Source of the DNA: a virus
Direction: 5' to 3' (one strand)
IMG/VR virus record: IMGVR_UViG_3300031999_000181
Span: 1-24,884 of that record
Length of the DNA stretch: 24,884 nt
The first letter of the stretch is position 1, and each line of letters starts with the position of its first letter. Made by a program: the position numbers and the translations under genes. Positions 1 to 7,450 of the stretch are shown here, piece by piece. A model generated the notes under the pieces. That model was not told the DNA's origin and did no database searches. It saw only the letters and a list, made by a program, of their open reading frames with translations.

Positions 1-1
1 T

Positions 2-253
2 GCTTCAGCAGCAGGAAGAGTAATATTAGCTAAAAGAGAAGGTGGGTATGGTAATTTAGTTGAAATAGATTCGGGTAATGGTATAGTTACTAAGTTTGGG
101 CATTTGAATAGTATTTTGGTTTCTGTAAATCAAATAGTAGAACAAGGAGAGGTAATAGGAACGATTGGTAATACAGGAAATTCAACTGGTAATCATTTAC
201 ATTATGAGATTTTGAATAAGAATAAGAGTATGAATCCTTATATATTTTATTAA
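2..253 (+). CDS. M23 (LytM-type) peptidoglycan endopeptidase, C-terminal part only
   Basis: The gene enters from the left edge; 83 codons and a TAA stop are visible in frame 2. The fragment is the end of a peptidase M23 domain: a GYGNLVEI strand, a GH(L) motif with H34 of the fragment, the VEQGEVIGTIGNTGNSTG turn, then the zinc-binding HxH in NHLHYEI (H65, H67). M23 enzymes are zinc metallopeptidases that cut peptide cross-bridges of peptidoglycan. The next gene is holin-like and starts on the last base of this stop, so a role as the lysis endolysin is likely. A virion-borne muralytic enzyme is the alternative, and the missing N-terminus (signal peptide, coiled coil) would help decide. The family call is firm; the role is inferred. 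Confidence 0.85.
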   Translation, partial: ASAAGRVILAKREGGYGNLVEIDSGNGIVTKFGHLNSILVSVNQIVEQGEVIGTIGNTGNSTGNHLHYEILNKNKSMNPYIFY

Positions 254-486
254 TGAATAAAAATAAAGATTTATATCAGAACATTCTGGGGACGGCAATA
301 GGAGTAATACTTGTGGTAATGCTTTATTTACTTTTTACAGTTACCATCCCACAGGATAATATGAATATATTGCTTTTAATAATTGGTGCTCTTATTAGTT
401 CCTTTACTACGGTGGTTCAGTATTACTTTGGATCGAGTAAAGGGTCAGCAGATAAGGATAAAATTATAAGAGATAAGGAGGACTAA
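253..486 (+). CDS. Small two-helix membrane protein, putative holin
   Basis: A 77-residue protein with a short charged N-terminus (MNKNKD), a first hydrophobic segment at about residues 11-32, a second at about 38-62, and a charged lysine/aspartate-rich tail. The second helix ends in VVQYYFGSSKGS, a pattern I associate with phage holin-like membrane proteins. Holins make holes in the inner membrane to release or activate the endolysin. Its ATG shares one base with the stop of the M23 peptidase gene (TAATG), and this pairing supports a lysis cassette. It lacks a visible Shine-Dalgarno site, consistent with coupling to the upstream gene. The role is inferred from size, topology and neighbours. 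Confidence 0.6.
   Translation: MNKNKDLYQNILGTAIGVILVVMLYLLFTVTIPQDNMNILLLIIGALISSFTTVVQYYFGSSKGSADKDKIIRDKED
475..482 (+). promoter_or_regulatory. Shine-Dalgarno site for the 40-codon gene
   Basis: AAGGAGGA lies inside the last codons of the holin-like gene and ends four bases before the ATG at 487. It is the main evidence that the short reading frame there is translated. Confidence 0.6.
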
Positions 487-609
487 ATGGAAAGGATGAA
501 ACATAGCGGTACTGATCTTGCTGAAGCCATGGATACGGAGAAAAAGTTGACAACCATAATTAAGCAATTCCTAGTAGAAGGACATGAAGTTTATTTAAAC
601 GTAGTATAA
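487..609 (+). CDS. 40-residue orphan protein
   Basis: The frame runs from ATG at 487 to TAA at 607-609 and encodes 40 residues, starting MERMKHSGTDLAEAMD and ending HEVYLNVV. It fills the gap between the holin-like gene and the portal gene almost exactly, leaving one spare base before the portal ATG. A full AAGGAGGA site precedes it at suitable spacing. I see no signal peptide or membrane helix, and the middle could form an amphipathic helix. I do not recognise a family. A small lysis accessory or head protein is possible but unsupported. The good ribosome site and tight packing make it a likely real gene. Confidence 0.5.
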   Translation: MERMKHSGTDLAEAMDTEKKLTTIIKQFLVEGHEVYLNVV

Positions 610-610
610 T

Positions 611-2122
611 ATGGAAAGACATAAAATTCCCGAAGGCAAATCCGCAGGAGCTAAGATTGCGAATTTACAAGTTCTCAATGAGATGGTAGGGCGAATGATG
701 CTAGCCACTCAGATGGGATTACAGTATGGAGGAGATCGAGATATATACCAGGCATTAGGATATAAAACTGAGTTAGTCTTTGAGGATTACTATAATAAAT
801 ATCTACGTCAGGATATAGCAAAAGCCATTATAGACCGTCCTATAAAGTCTACTTGGCAAGGTCCATTGCTTCTTTTAGAATCTCAACAAGCGGAGGATAC
901 GGAATTTGAAAAGGCGTGGATAGAACTAGATCGGGAATTGGGTATGAAGAGCCGATTTGCTAGAGTAGATAAGCTCACTAGTATAGGGAGATATGGATTA
1001 TTATTACTTGGATTGGATGACGTAAAGAAAACCGATGATTTTATCAAGCCTGTTTCTACTACGGGAGAAAAAGAATTGTTATATGTAAAATCATTTGGAG
1101 AAAAAACTGCGGGTTATGAAGGAATAGAATTTGAAATAGATCCAAGGAATCCCCGTTATGGACTGCCTAAGATATATACGCTTCAAATTCAGGACGTAGC
1201 TACTAAAAGTTTATCTACCATTAAAGTTCATCATACGAGAGTAATACACATTACTCAGGATAATTTGGAATCCGAAGTATTCGGTACGCCTACTTTGGAA
1301 GCCGTATTCAATCGTTTATACGATTTGGAGAAGTTAATAGGGGGAGATGCCGAAATGTTTTGGAGAGGTGCTCGCCCTGGTTATACGGGTAAGTTAGATC
1401 CAGAGTATAAAATGGACGAACAAACCAAAAAGGAGTTAAAGGAGCAGATTGATGAATACGAAAACAACCTGCGTAGGATACTTATAAACGAGGGAGTAGA
1501 CCTCCAAGCCCTGGCTCAACAAATCGCCGATCCATCAAATCACGTAGACGTGGTAATACAGATGATTTCCGCAGTTACAGGTATTCCGAAGAGGGTACTT
1601 ACAGGTAGCGAACGAGGAGAGCTTGCAAGTACGCAGGATACGTCAGAGTGGAAGGAATACGTACAGGCTCGTAGGGAAGATCACGCAGAGCCTCATATCG
1701 TGCGTCCTTTTATAGATCGTTTAATAGAATTAAAGTTATTGCCCGAACCTGCCGAAGATTACATGGTCAAGTGGTCTGAGTTATATTCTCAGAGCGAAAA
1801 ATCAAAAGTCGAGATCGGTAAAGGTCGGGCAAATGCATTGAGGGAATATACTTCCAATCCTATTGCTATGGAAGTTATTCCTCCCGATATATTCAATGAA
1901 TTCTTCCTTGGATTCGACGCAGAGCAAGTCACGCTGATTACTAAGATGCGGGATAATGCTATCTCGGAAGAGGAATTGAATAAAGCTATTATGGATATAG
2001 TTAATCCTCCACCTCCACCAGTAATGGCTCCTGCCCCTGGAAAATCTGGAAAAGCTCCTAATGGTAAACCCGTAGCTAAAACGAAACAATTCTCCAAAGG
2101 TACTACAAAAATACCCGCATGA
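611..2122 (+). CDS. Portal protein, DUF1073-type
   Basis: 503 residues, normal for a siphovirus portal. The dodecameric portal forms the DNA gate at one capsid vertex and is bound by terminase during packaging and by neck proteins afterwards. The sequence fits the DUF1073 portal type: an N-terminal segment with YQALGYKTELVFEDYYNKY leading into DIAKAIIDRPIKSTW, then GRYGLLLLGLDD (about 131-142), a mid region VIHITQDNLESEVFGTPTLE, and the helical stem-like segment with TGIPKRVLTGSERGELAST. The C-terminus is a proline-rich tail (PPPPPVMAPAPG) followed by basic residues, probably flexible. It overlaps the next gene by ATGA, the usual portal-to-Mu F order. No terminase gene is in the window. It has no strong Shine-Dalgarno site. 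Confidence 0.85.
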   Translation: MERHKIPEGKSAGAKIANLQVLNEMVGRMMLATQMGLQYGGDRDIYQALGYKTELVFEDYYNKYLRQDIAKAIIDRPIKSTWQGPLLLLESQQAEDTEFEKAWIELDRELGMKSRFARVDKLTSIGRYGLLLLGLDDVKKTDDFIKPVSTTGEKELLYVKSFGEKTAGYEGIEFEIDPRNPRYGLPKIYTLQIQDVATKSLSTIKVHHTRVIHITQDNLESEVFGTPTLEAVFNRLYDLEKLIGGDAEMFWRGARPGYTGKLDPEYKMDEQTKKELKEQIDEYENNLRRILINEGVDLQALAQQIADPSNHVDVVIQMISAVTGIPKRVLTGSERGELASTQDTSEWKEYVQARREDHAEPHIVRPFIDRLIELKLLPEPAEDYMVKWSELYSQSEKSKVEIGKGRANALREYTSNPIAMEVIPPDIFNEFFLGFDAEQVTLITKMRDNAISEEELNKAIMDIVNPPPPPVMAPAPGKSGKAPNGKPVAKTKQFSKGTTKIPA

Positions 2123-3060
2123 GTGAAGTAGCCACATATACCGAAAAGCAACGTAAGAACTATGATCCTACGCACACAACTATGTTACGGGATGCCTTTG
2201 CCCGTGATATGCGTATTCGGTTTAAGGAACTTATGTTAGTGGTTAAGAAATCGGTTGCGGATAACGATTGTTTTGGATTGAGTGAAAAGAAACATATAGT
2301 AGTTTTGCAAATGACACCCGCAGCATCTAACGCTTTCGCTTTCGCCCGTAGCGATGCTAAGTTGGAAGCCTTTATGAAATGGTTAAATAAACAGGTAGAG
2401 AATGGAATATTAACAGTAGAAGAGGCTACTCAGATAGGAACGGGGTTTGTTTCGTCTTGGACTAATAAATATTTAACTGATTCTTATAAACGTGGCATTA
2501 TACGAGCTAGGTATGAAATGCTTTTAGCAGGGTACGTCGTTCCTGCGATAGAAGAGAGTGGGGGAATTATGGCGGTAATGGGTTTACCTATGCACGTAGA
2601 CCGCTTGGGATTAATCTATACGAGAGCATATAACGAATTAAAAGGCGTGACAAATGCGATGGACCAAGCAATTAGTCGTATATTAGCCCAAGGATTAGCA
2701 GATGGAGACAATCCGATATTATTAGCAAGGAAATTAGTGGCTACAATTAATGGAGAGGGTTTGGGCGAATTAGGATTAACCGATTCTTTGGGGAGGTATA
2801 TATCACCTATGCGTAGAGCGGAAATGATCGCCCGTACGGAAACTATACGAGCACACCATCTAGCTACCATACAAGAATATCGTAACTGGGGAGTGTTGGG
2901 GATAAAAGTTAAGGGGGAGTGGAAAACCGCTGGAGACGAACGGGTATGCCCTTATTGTGAAAGTATGGAGGGACGAGTATTTACACTGGATGAAATAGAA
3001 CCTATGATACCAGCTCACCCTATGTGTCGGTGCATAGCATTACCATATATAGAAAATTAA
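2119..3060 (+). CDS. Head morphogenesis protein, phage Mu gpF-like
   Basis: 313 residues. The C-terminus carries the hallmark of the Mu F-like minor head protein family: a RAEMIARTETIRAHH helix, then KTAGDERVCPYC...EGRVF...IPAHPMCRC. Cysteines C277, C280, C303 and C305 with H300 form a plausible metal-binding cluster. Members are minor capsid components found next to the portal and needed for head assembly; their exact action is poorly defined. The ATGA overlap with the portal gene suggests translational coupling. The N-terminal 200 residues are largely helical and less distinctive. The family call is firm. Confidence 0.88.
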   Translation: MSEVATYTEKQRKNYDPTHTTMLRDAFARDMRIRFKELMLVVKKSVADNDCFGLSEKKHIVVLQMTPAASNAFAFARSDAKLEAFMKWLNKQVENGILTVEEATQIGTGFVSSWTNKYLTDSYKRGIIRARYEMLLAGYVVPAIEESGGIMAVMGLPMHVDRLGLIYTRAYNELKGVTNAMDQAISRILAQGLADGDNPILLARKLVATINGEGLGELGLTDSLGRYISPMRRAEMIARTETIRAHHLATIQEYRNWGVLGIKVKGEWKTAGDERVCPYCESMEGRVFTLDEIEPMIPAHPMCRCIALPYIEN

Positions 3061-3064
3061 AAAT

Positions 3065-3070
3065 AGGAGG
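3065..3070 (+). promoter_or_regulatory. Shine-Dalgarno site of the protease gene
   Basis: AGGAGG sits in the 18-base gap after the Mu F-like gene, eight bases before the ATG at 3079, and fixes that start. Confidence 0.7.
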
Positions 3071-3078
3071 ATAGAATT

Positions 3079-4692
3079 ATGCCATGGACAGTCAAAGATG
3101 TGGAAAGCCACAAAAAGGGACTTACCGATAAGCAAAAAAAGCAATGGGTAAGGATAGCCAATTCTGTATTGGCTAGGTGTATAGCCAAAGGAGGAACGGA
3201 CGAATCGTGTGCTCCAGAGGCTATTAAACAGGCTAACGGGGTAGTAAATGCTAATAGTACATATTCTATATACAAGAATAAACGGGTATTGGATTATGAG
3301 GTTAAATTAGCGGTACATCAGGAGAAACCCCACTTAGTTATCCCTGTAACTATGATCGTCGAAGGAGTATTAAACGGAAATCAAGGTCCACTGCTTCATT
3401 TAGCAGAAGAGTTTGGTCGTATTCCTGATGCATGGAATGGTATTCCTATCGTCATAGATCATCCAGAAGAAGGAGGGGTAGCGGTATCGGCAAATTCTCC
3501 AGAGATAATAGATAGTCGTACGGTGGGACGGGTATACAATACCAAACTATCAGAAAATAGTCTTAAGTCTGAGGCTTGGTTAGACGAAGAAAAGCTAAAC
3601 GAAATATCACCAGGGACTTTGGAAGAGATTAATGCTCGTAAGGCTATTGAGGTTAGTGTAGGCGTATTTACCGACAATGAAGATGCTGAAGGGGACTGGA
3701 ATGGTAAAGAGTATGCTCAAATAGCCCATAACCACCGTCCAGATCATCTTGCGATATTACCGAATGCTAAAGGAGCTTGTTCGGTAGAAGATGGATGTGG
3801 ATTAGGAGTTAATGAAGTTGAATTTACTTTTAAAGGAGATACTTTACTAGGAATCCTCAAGAAAGTAAATCGTTCAGGATATTCGGTAAGTAAAATAGGA
3901 GCTTTCCAAGAGGATGTCGAGGAAGAGGATGATGCTGATGAAGTAGGGTATAACTCCCTAATGCAAGCCGTTTATTCAGCCCTTAACTCTATGGGTAGCG
4001 AGGGACATTGGTATTATCTAGAGGAATGTTACTATGATTATCTGATCTATTCCGAAAGCGGAATGAAGACGGATAACAAAATGTATAAGCAGGGTTACGA
4101 GTTCAAAAGCGGGAAAATTGAGCTAACAGGAACTCCTGTCGAAGTCCACAAAGAAGTGGCATACGTGGTCAATAAGACTATGACCAGAAATAAAGTTAAT
4201 GTTAATTTAAAAAAGGAGGTTGAAATGGCAGAAAACTGCACCCCCTGCATTAAGAAGAAAGTCGATGAACTGATCGCAAACGGTCAGGGTAGATGGACGG
4301 AAAGTGACAGGGAATTTCTTCAGGCTTTGGACGAGAAAAGGTTGGATCAACTAGCTCCCGTGGTAAAAGAAGTCGAGAAGATTGTCGAAAAAGAAGTTCA
4401 GGTTAATGTGCTTTCAGAGGAAGATAGGAATGCTTTGGCTACCTATAAAGCTGAACAGAAAGCAAAACGTGAACAGTTGATTACTGATATACAGACCAAT
4501 ACTTCGGTAGAAATATGGCCTGTGGAAACTCTCAATGGTATGACCGATGACGTCCTAAAAAGACTTTTCGAGTCAACGAAAAAAGTAGAAGTTGGAGATT
4601 ATTCGCTAAACGGCGGTATGCCTGTAAATACCAATGCTGGTGGAATTGAGCCTCTGCTTCCTGCTGGAATGGAATTTGAAACAGCTAAATAA
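3079..4692 (+). CDS. Prohead protease (DUF2213) fused to capsid scaffold
   Basis: 537 residues in three parts. Residues 1-55 resemble a small ChaB-like module (MPWTVKDVESHKKGLTDKQK, then cysteines C35 and C45). Residues about 70-255 match the DUF2213 phage protease family, with candidate catalytic H128 in VIDHPEE and S193 in EVSVGVF, then the conserved NHRPDHLAILPNAKGACS stretch. Residues about 383-537 are charged and partly coiled coil (DEKRLDQLAPVVKEVEKIVEKE) and match the scaffold seen at the end of such proteins. The protease would clip scaffold and perhaps capsid protein during prohead maturation. It precedes the decoration and major capsid genes, as expected. The catalytic residues are my assignment by motif. 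Confidence 0.82.
   Translation: MPWTVKDVESHKKGLTDKQKKQWVRIANSVLARCIAKGGTDESCAPEAIKQANGVVNANSTYSIYKNKRVLDYEVKLAVHQEKPHLVIPVTMIVEGVLNGNQGPLLHLAEEFGRIPDAWNGIPIVIDHPEEGGVAVSANSPEIIDSRTVGRVYNTKLSENSLKSEAWLDEEKLNEISPGTLEEINARKAIEVSVGVFTDNEDAEGDWNGKEYAQIAHNHRPDHLAILPNAKGACSVEDGCGLGVNEVEFTFKGDTLLGILKKVNRSGYSVSKIGAFQEDVEEEDDADEVGYNSLMQAVYSALNSMGSEGHWYYLEECYYDYLIYSESGMKTDNKMYKQGYEFKSGKIELTGTPVEVHKEVAYVVNKTMTRNKVNVNLKKEVEMAENCTPCIKKKVDELIANGQGRWTESDREFLQALDEKRLDQLAPVVKEVEKIVEKEVQVNVLSEEDRNALATYKAEQKAKREQLITDIQTNTSVEIWPVETLNGMTDDVLKRLFESTKKVEVGDYSLNGGMPVNTNAGGIEPLLPAGMEFETAK
4213..4220 (+). promoter_or_regulatory. Internal Shine-Dalgarno site for the nested scaffold
   Basis: AAGGAGGT lies inside the protease frame, four bases before an in-frame ATG at 4225. 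It is as strong as the sites of the abundant structural genes nearby. Confidence 0.7.
4225..4692 (+). CDS. Nested in-frame scaffolding protein
   Basis: An independent start, Met383 of the protease, has its own AAGGAGGT site and would yield a 155-residue protein sharing the C-terminus of the protease. It begins MAENCTPCIKKKVDELIAN and continues into a strongly charged helical stretch, then a low-complexity end. Nested scaffolds made this way are known in lambda (C/Nu3) and Mu (I/Z). Many more scaffold than protease copies are needed per prohead, which an internal start would supply. The protein is probably degraded by the protease before DNA packaging. The start is seen in the sequence; the function follows from family knowledge and position before the capsid gene. 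Confidence 0.75.
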   Translation: MAENCTPCIKKKVDELIANGQGRWTESDREFLQALDEKRLDQLAPVVKEVEKIVEKEVQVNVLSEEDRNALATYKAEQKAKREQLITDIQTNTSVEIWPVETLNGMTDDVLKRLFESTKKVEVGDYSLNGGMPVNTNAGGIEPLLPAGMEFETAK

Positions 4693-4697
4693 GGAGG
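4691..4697 (+). promoter_or_regulatory. Shine-Dalgarno site of the decoration gene
   Basis: AAGGAGG overlaps the TAA stop of the protease/scaffold gene and lies seven bases before the ATG at 4705. Confidence 0.7.
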
Positions 4698-4704
4698 AAA
4701 GAAA

Positions 4705-5205
4705 ATGGCTTACAACACAATTAAACTGAAAAAGTACCTCGATGTAATCGAAGAGTACGCTGCTGCTGCTACCTTATATCCAGGAAATCTCTTGGAAATA
4801 ACTAGCGCAGGCACCGTGCAAAAGCATAGTGGAGCTGGTAAAACCGCTCCTTGCTTGTTTGCACTCGAAGATGCTCTGCAGGGCAAAACCATTGCGGATG
4901 CATATTCTGCTGGGGATAAAGTACAGGTATGGGTTGCTGTACCTGGTGAAATCGTTTATGCTCGGTTAGCCGATGAGGAAACCGTAGTCATAGGGGATTT
5001 TGTAGAATCTAATGGATCAGGACAGCTCCGCAAGGTAGCCCGTTCTGCTGAAAGTTGGGAATCTGCCGACTCACAGACTGCTAAATCGTTATACGATAAG
5101 CACGTTGTTGGTCAAGTACTTGCCGCCCTGGATACTACGTCACTGTCTACCGATGAGTCTGAGGCTCGTCCTACAGAACAGTTTGTAAAAATAAGGATTG
5201 TCTAA
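4705..5205 (+). CDS. Putative capsid decoration protein
   Basis: 166 residues, predicted mostly beta-strand, with no membrane segment or signal peptide. Sequence marks include YPGNLLEITSAGTVQKHSG, then AGDKVQVWVAVPGEIVYARLA and GDFVESNGSGQLRKV, a pattern found in small proteins encoded just before major capsid genes. Such proteins bind the outside of the mature shell and stabilise it. Strong Shine-Dalgarno site and higher GC than the sugar genes suit a protein made in many copies. It sits exactly between scaffold and capsid genes. The family is not certain; a head fibre base or other capsid accessory is the alternative. Confidence 0.6.
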   Translation: MAYNTIKLKKYLDVIEEYAAAATLYPGNLLEITSAGTVQKHSGAGKTAPCLFALEDALQGKTIADAYSAGDKVQVWVAVPGEIVYARLADEETVVIGDFVESNGSGQLRKVARSAESWESADSQTAKSLYDKHVVGQVLAALDTTSLSTDESEARPTEQFVKIRIV

Positions 5206-5224
5206 CGCTAAAAAGAGAATAGAA

Positions 5225-6358
5225 ATGGAAAATTTGAATGTAGATATTGTTGCGAATGGACAAGCCTTTGGAGATGTTGGTCATGTTTTACAGAACAACG
5301 GTAGACTTGATCTAGGTAAGATGCGTCCATTCTTGGCACAGGATAAGACTGGTAAATGGGGTGCCTATATGACCGTTTACCGTGGGGGCGATGTTAAGAA
5401 ACCTGCTAACTGGCAGACCGTTCCCCTGAACATCAACGCTGGAACTCTCCGTAGGGACGAGTGGAAAAAGCTTGATGATGCTGTTTACGAAGTTTCTCGT
5501 CAGAGACTTGGCGGATGGGATGATGTAATCTCTAAAGGTCTTGTTTATAATCTTGCTAACGGTATGGGAACAACCATGCTGGAATGGCATGATATAAGTG
5601 AGGGTGGAAACGCCGTAATGACGATGGATGGAGTAACGAGAGGTCTGAACGACCGTATTCAGTATAAGTATAACTATTTACCAATCCCGATAATTCATTC
5701 GGATTATGAGATTAACGCTAGGGAACTGGCTACCTCTCGTAATATGGGAAATGGTTTGGATACTACTATGGCAGAACGTGCTGCTCATAGGATTATGGAG
5801 TTCAAAGAAGATATGCTGTTTACTGATACTACTTATGCTTACGGGGAACTGGACGCTAGAAGTAGGAACAAGATTTACAGCTACTTGAACTTCCCTGATC
5901 GTAACACCGTTTCGATAGGAACGCATTGGGACGATCTGGATGTCGATTCAGAAGCCTCTACAGGTGGAAGTAAAATACTGGAGGATGTTTTCAAGATGAA
6001 ACAGGCTAGTATGAGTGCCTACCACTATGGTCCATGGACACTGTATATTCCGTCTGCTTACGAACTGGTCATAGATAGGGATTATGACAGGACTACTCCT
6101 GGCAAAACTATCCGTGAAAGAATGCTGCAGATAGCTGGTATTACTGCTATTAAAGTTATTGACAGGCTTCCTGCTAATAACGTACTTTTAGTACAGTTGA
6201 CCAGCGATGTAGTTCGTATCGTTCGTGGTATGGGTATGCAGAATATCGAGTGGAATACTGAAGGTAATATGATTACCAAATACAAAGTGATGACCATTGA
6301 AGTTCCTCAGTTACGTTCTGATCAGAACGGTAAGTGTGGTATTGTTCATATGGCATAA
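5225..6358 (+). CDS. Major capsid protein (HK97 fold)
   Basis: I start this at ATG 5225 (377 residues, MENLNVDIVANGQAF). The frame is open back to TTG 5198, but that start would overlap the previous gene, and the AAGGA before it is too close. The size, the place after scaffold and decoration genes, and the C-terminal half suit an HK97-fold major capsid protein. That half has an A-domain-like stretch (PWTLYIPSAYELVIDRDY), then IRERMLQIAGITAIKVIDRLP, and ends VPQLRSDQNGKCGIVH, resembling encapsulin-like phage capsid proteins. Hundreds of copies form the shell. High local GC (34 of 60 bases at 5401-5460) fits strong expression. A hairpin follows the stop. The role is firm; the subfamily is tentative. 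Confidence 0.8.
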   Translation: MENLNVDIVANGQAFGDVGHVLQNNGRLDLGKMRPFLAQDKTGKWGAYMTVYRGGDVKKPANWQTVPLNINAGTLRRDEWKKLDDAVYEVSRQRLGGWDDVISKGLVYNLANGMGTTMLEWHDISEGGNAVMTMDGVTRGLNDRIQYKYNYLPIPIIHSDYEINARELATSRNMGNGLDTTMAERAAHRIMEFKEDMLFTDTTYAYGELDARSRNKIYSYLNFPDRNTVSIGTHWDDLDVDSEASTGGSKILEDVFKMKQASMSAYHYGPWTLYIPSAYELVIDRDYDRTTPGKTIRERMLQIAGITAIKVIDRLPANNVLLVQLTSDVVRIVRGMGMQNIEWNTEGNMITKYKVMTIEVPQLRSDQNGKCGIVHMA

Positions 6359-6365
6359 ATAAAAT

Positions 6366-6380
6366 TGTCTAATCAAGACA
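6366..6380 (+). terminator. Hairpin after the major capsid gene
   Basis: TGTCT-AATCA-AGACA forms a five-base stem with a five-base loop, eight bases after the capsid stop, and is followed by a T-rich run (TTTCATTT). It is too weak for a classic terminator, but it may be an attenuator or mRNA end. It shares CTAATCAAG with the element after the tail tube gene. Confidence 0.3.
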
Positions 6381-6401
6381 TTTCATTTAAATTAAAAAAT
6401 T

Positions 6402-6752
6402 ATGGAAAGAAATAGTAGTGAAAGGATTCGTTGGAAAAAAATAGGAGGTGGTTCATTAACATTGCTTGGAAAGTTTATCAAACCTAATGATATATTTACC
6501 GCTTATCCTCATCAAATACCTAAACAATTCAGAGATGTTATTATACCTTTGGATGAAATTAGGGAGCAGTCAGTTCCTAAAGTAGAACCTATAAAAACTA
6601 CTTATAAAGTAGTTCCTAGAGGAGCTAGTAAATCTATGTTTGACGTAGTGAACGAGGCAGTTACTAATGAAGAAGGCATACCCAAACGTATTAACGATAA
6701 ACCTCTTACAAAAGAAGTGGCGGAACAACTTATTCAAGACTTGGCAAAATGA
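6402..6752 (+). CDS. Small virion-region protein of unknown function
   Basis: 116 residues. It starts MERNSSERIRWKKIGGGSLTL and contains GKFIKPNDIFTAYPHQIPKQFRDVIIPL, a compact beta-like module of a kind encoded just after capsid genes in several phages. The second half is lysine-rich and ends in a helix (LTKEVAEQLIQDLAK). There is no membrane segment. It has no Shine-Dalgarno site; its leader is an A/T run, like that of the tail chaperone gene. It overlaps the first sugar gene by ATGA, so it is either the last head gene or the first of the cassette. A head or connector accessory is possible, but I do not assign a function. Confidence 0.55.
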   Translation: MERNSSERIRWKKIGGGSLTLLGKFIKPNDIFTAYPHQIPKQFRDVIIPLDEIREQSVPKVEPIKTTYKVVPRGASKSMFDVVNEAVTNEEGIPKRINDKPLTKEVAEQLIQDLAK

Positions 6753-7450
6753 TATGGAGTGTCCCTAGAATGTGGGCAGGAGGAGATGTTTGGATACTTG
6801 GGGGAGGTCCATCAGTACCTAAACAATTTAGTATTCCCGAATCGTTGGTACATGCGGTTGTAGCAGGGACTTCTCCGCCAAGCGTCTATTCTCCTTATAT
6901 GTCTTTTTTACACGACAAACATGTTATAGGGATAAATGTAGCGTATTATATTGGAGATTGGATAGATATGGTATTTTTTGGGGATGGTTCTTTCTTTACA
7001 AAGCATAAAGATAATCTCGCTCGATTTCCTGGACTAAAAGTATCGTGTGATCCTAATTGTAATAAAATACCATGGATTAAATATCTAGTGAGAGATACTT
7101 CTCATCCCAAAGGAATTTCTATTAAAGCGGGAGCAGTTAGTTGGAATTGTAATAGTGGATCTGCAGCTATAAGTGTAGCTGTACAGGCAGGAGCAAAAAG
7201 AATTATACTTTTAGGTTTTGATATGAGTTTGGATAATAATATACAACATTGGCATAATATGTATGGGAAGCCTACTGATCCTAAGACGGTATCAAAATCA
7301 TTATTAACATTTGCTAGTCATTTATCGGGATTTCCTGTAATTGCACAAGATGCTAAGAGATTAGGAGTGGAAATTATAAATGCTTCTCCTAATAGTACTA
7401 TTCCACAATTTCCTAAGTTTTCTGTAAAGGAATTGATAAATAATACGTAA
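6749..7450 (+). CDS. DUF115/Maf-like glycosyltransferase
   Basis: 233 residues. An N-terminal nucleotide-sugar type loop is visible (VWILGGGPSV, about 14-23), then GINVAYYIGDWIDMVFFGDGSFF, and a conserved SGSAAISVAVQAGAKRIILLGFDM stretch at 136 onward, ending GVEIINASPNST. This pattern occurs in DUF115 proteins, including the Maf transferases that attach nonulosonic acids to flagellin serine/threonine, and is reminiscent of GT42-type sialyltransferases. If it acts similarly, it could join the first or a capping sugar to a protein. It is short compared with Maf proteins, so it would be only the catalytic core. It starts within the ATGA overlap with the previous gene and leads the cassette. Substrate is unknown. 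Confidence 0.6.
   Translation: MIWSVPRMWAGGDVWILGGGPSVPKQFSIPESLVHAVVAGTSPPSVYSPYMSFLHDKHVIGINVAYYIGDWIDMVFFGDGSFFTKHKDNLARFPGLKVSCDPNCNKIPWIKYLVRDTSHPKGISIKAGAVSWNCNSGSAAISVAVQAGAKRIILLGFDMSLDNNIQHWHNMYGKPTDPKTVSKSLLTFASHLSGFPVIAQDAKRLGVEIINASPNSTIPQFPKFSVKELINNT

Noticed and set aside
1789-2175. Long minus-strand open frames over the portal end
   Set aside because: They lie antisense to a well-supported coding gene, have no leader, and encode no recognisable protein; the same holds for other minus-strand frames in the window.
5198-5224. TTG start for the major capsid gene
   Set aside because: The AAGGA before it abuts the TTG, it would overlap the previous gene, and ATG 5225 is a normal alternative.
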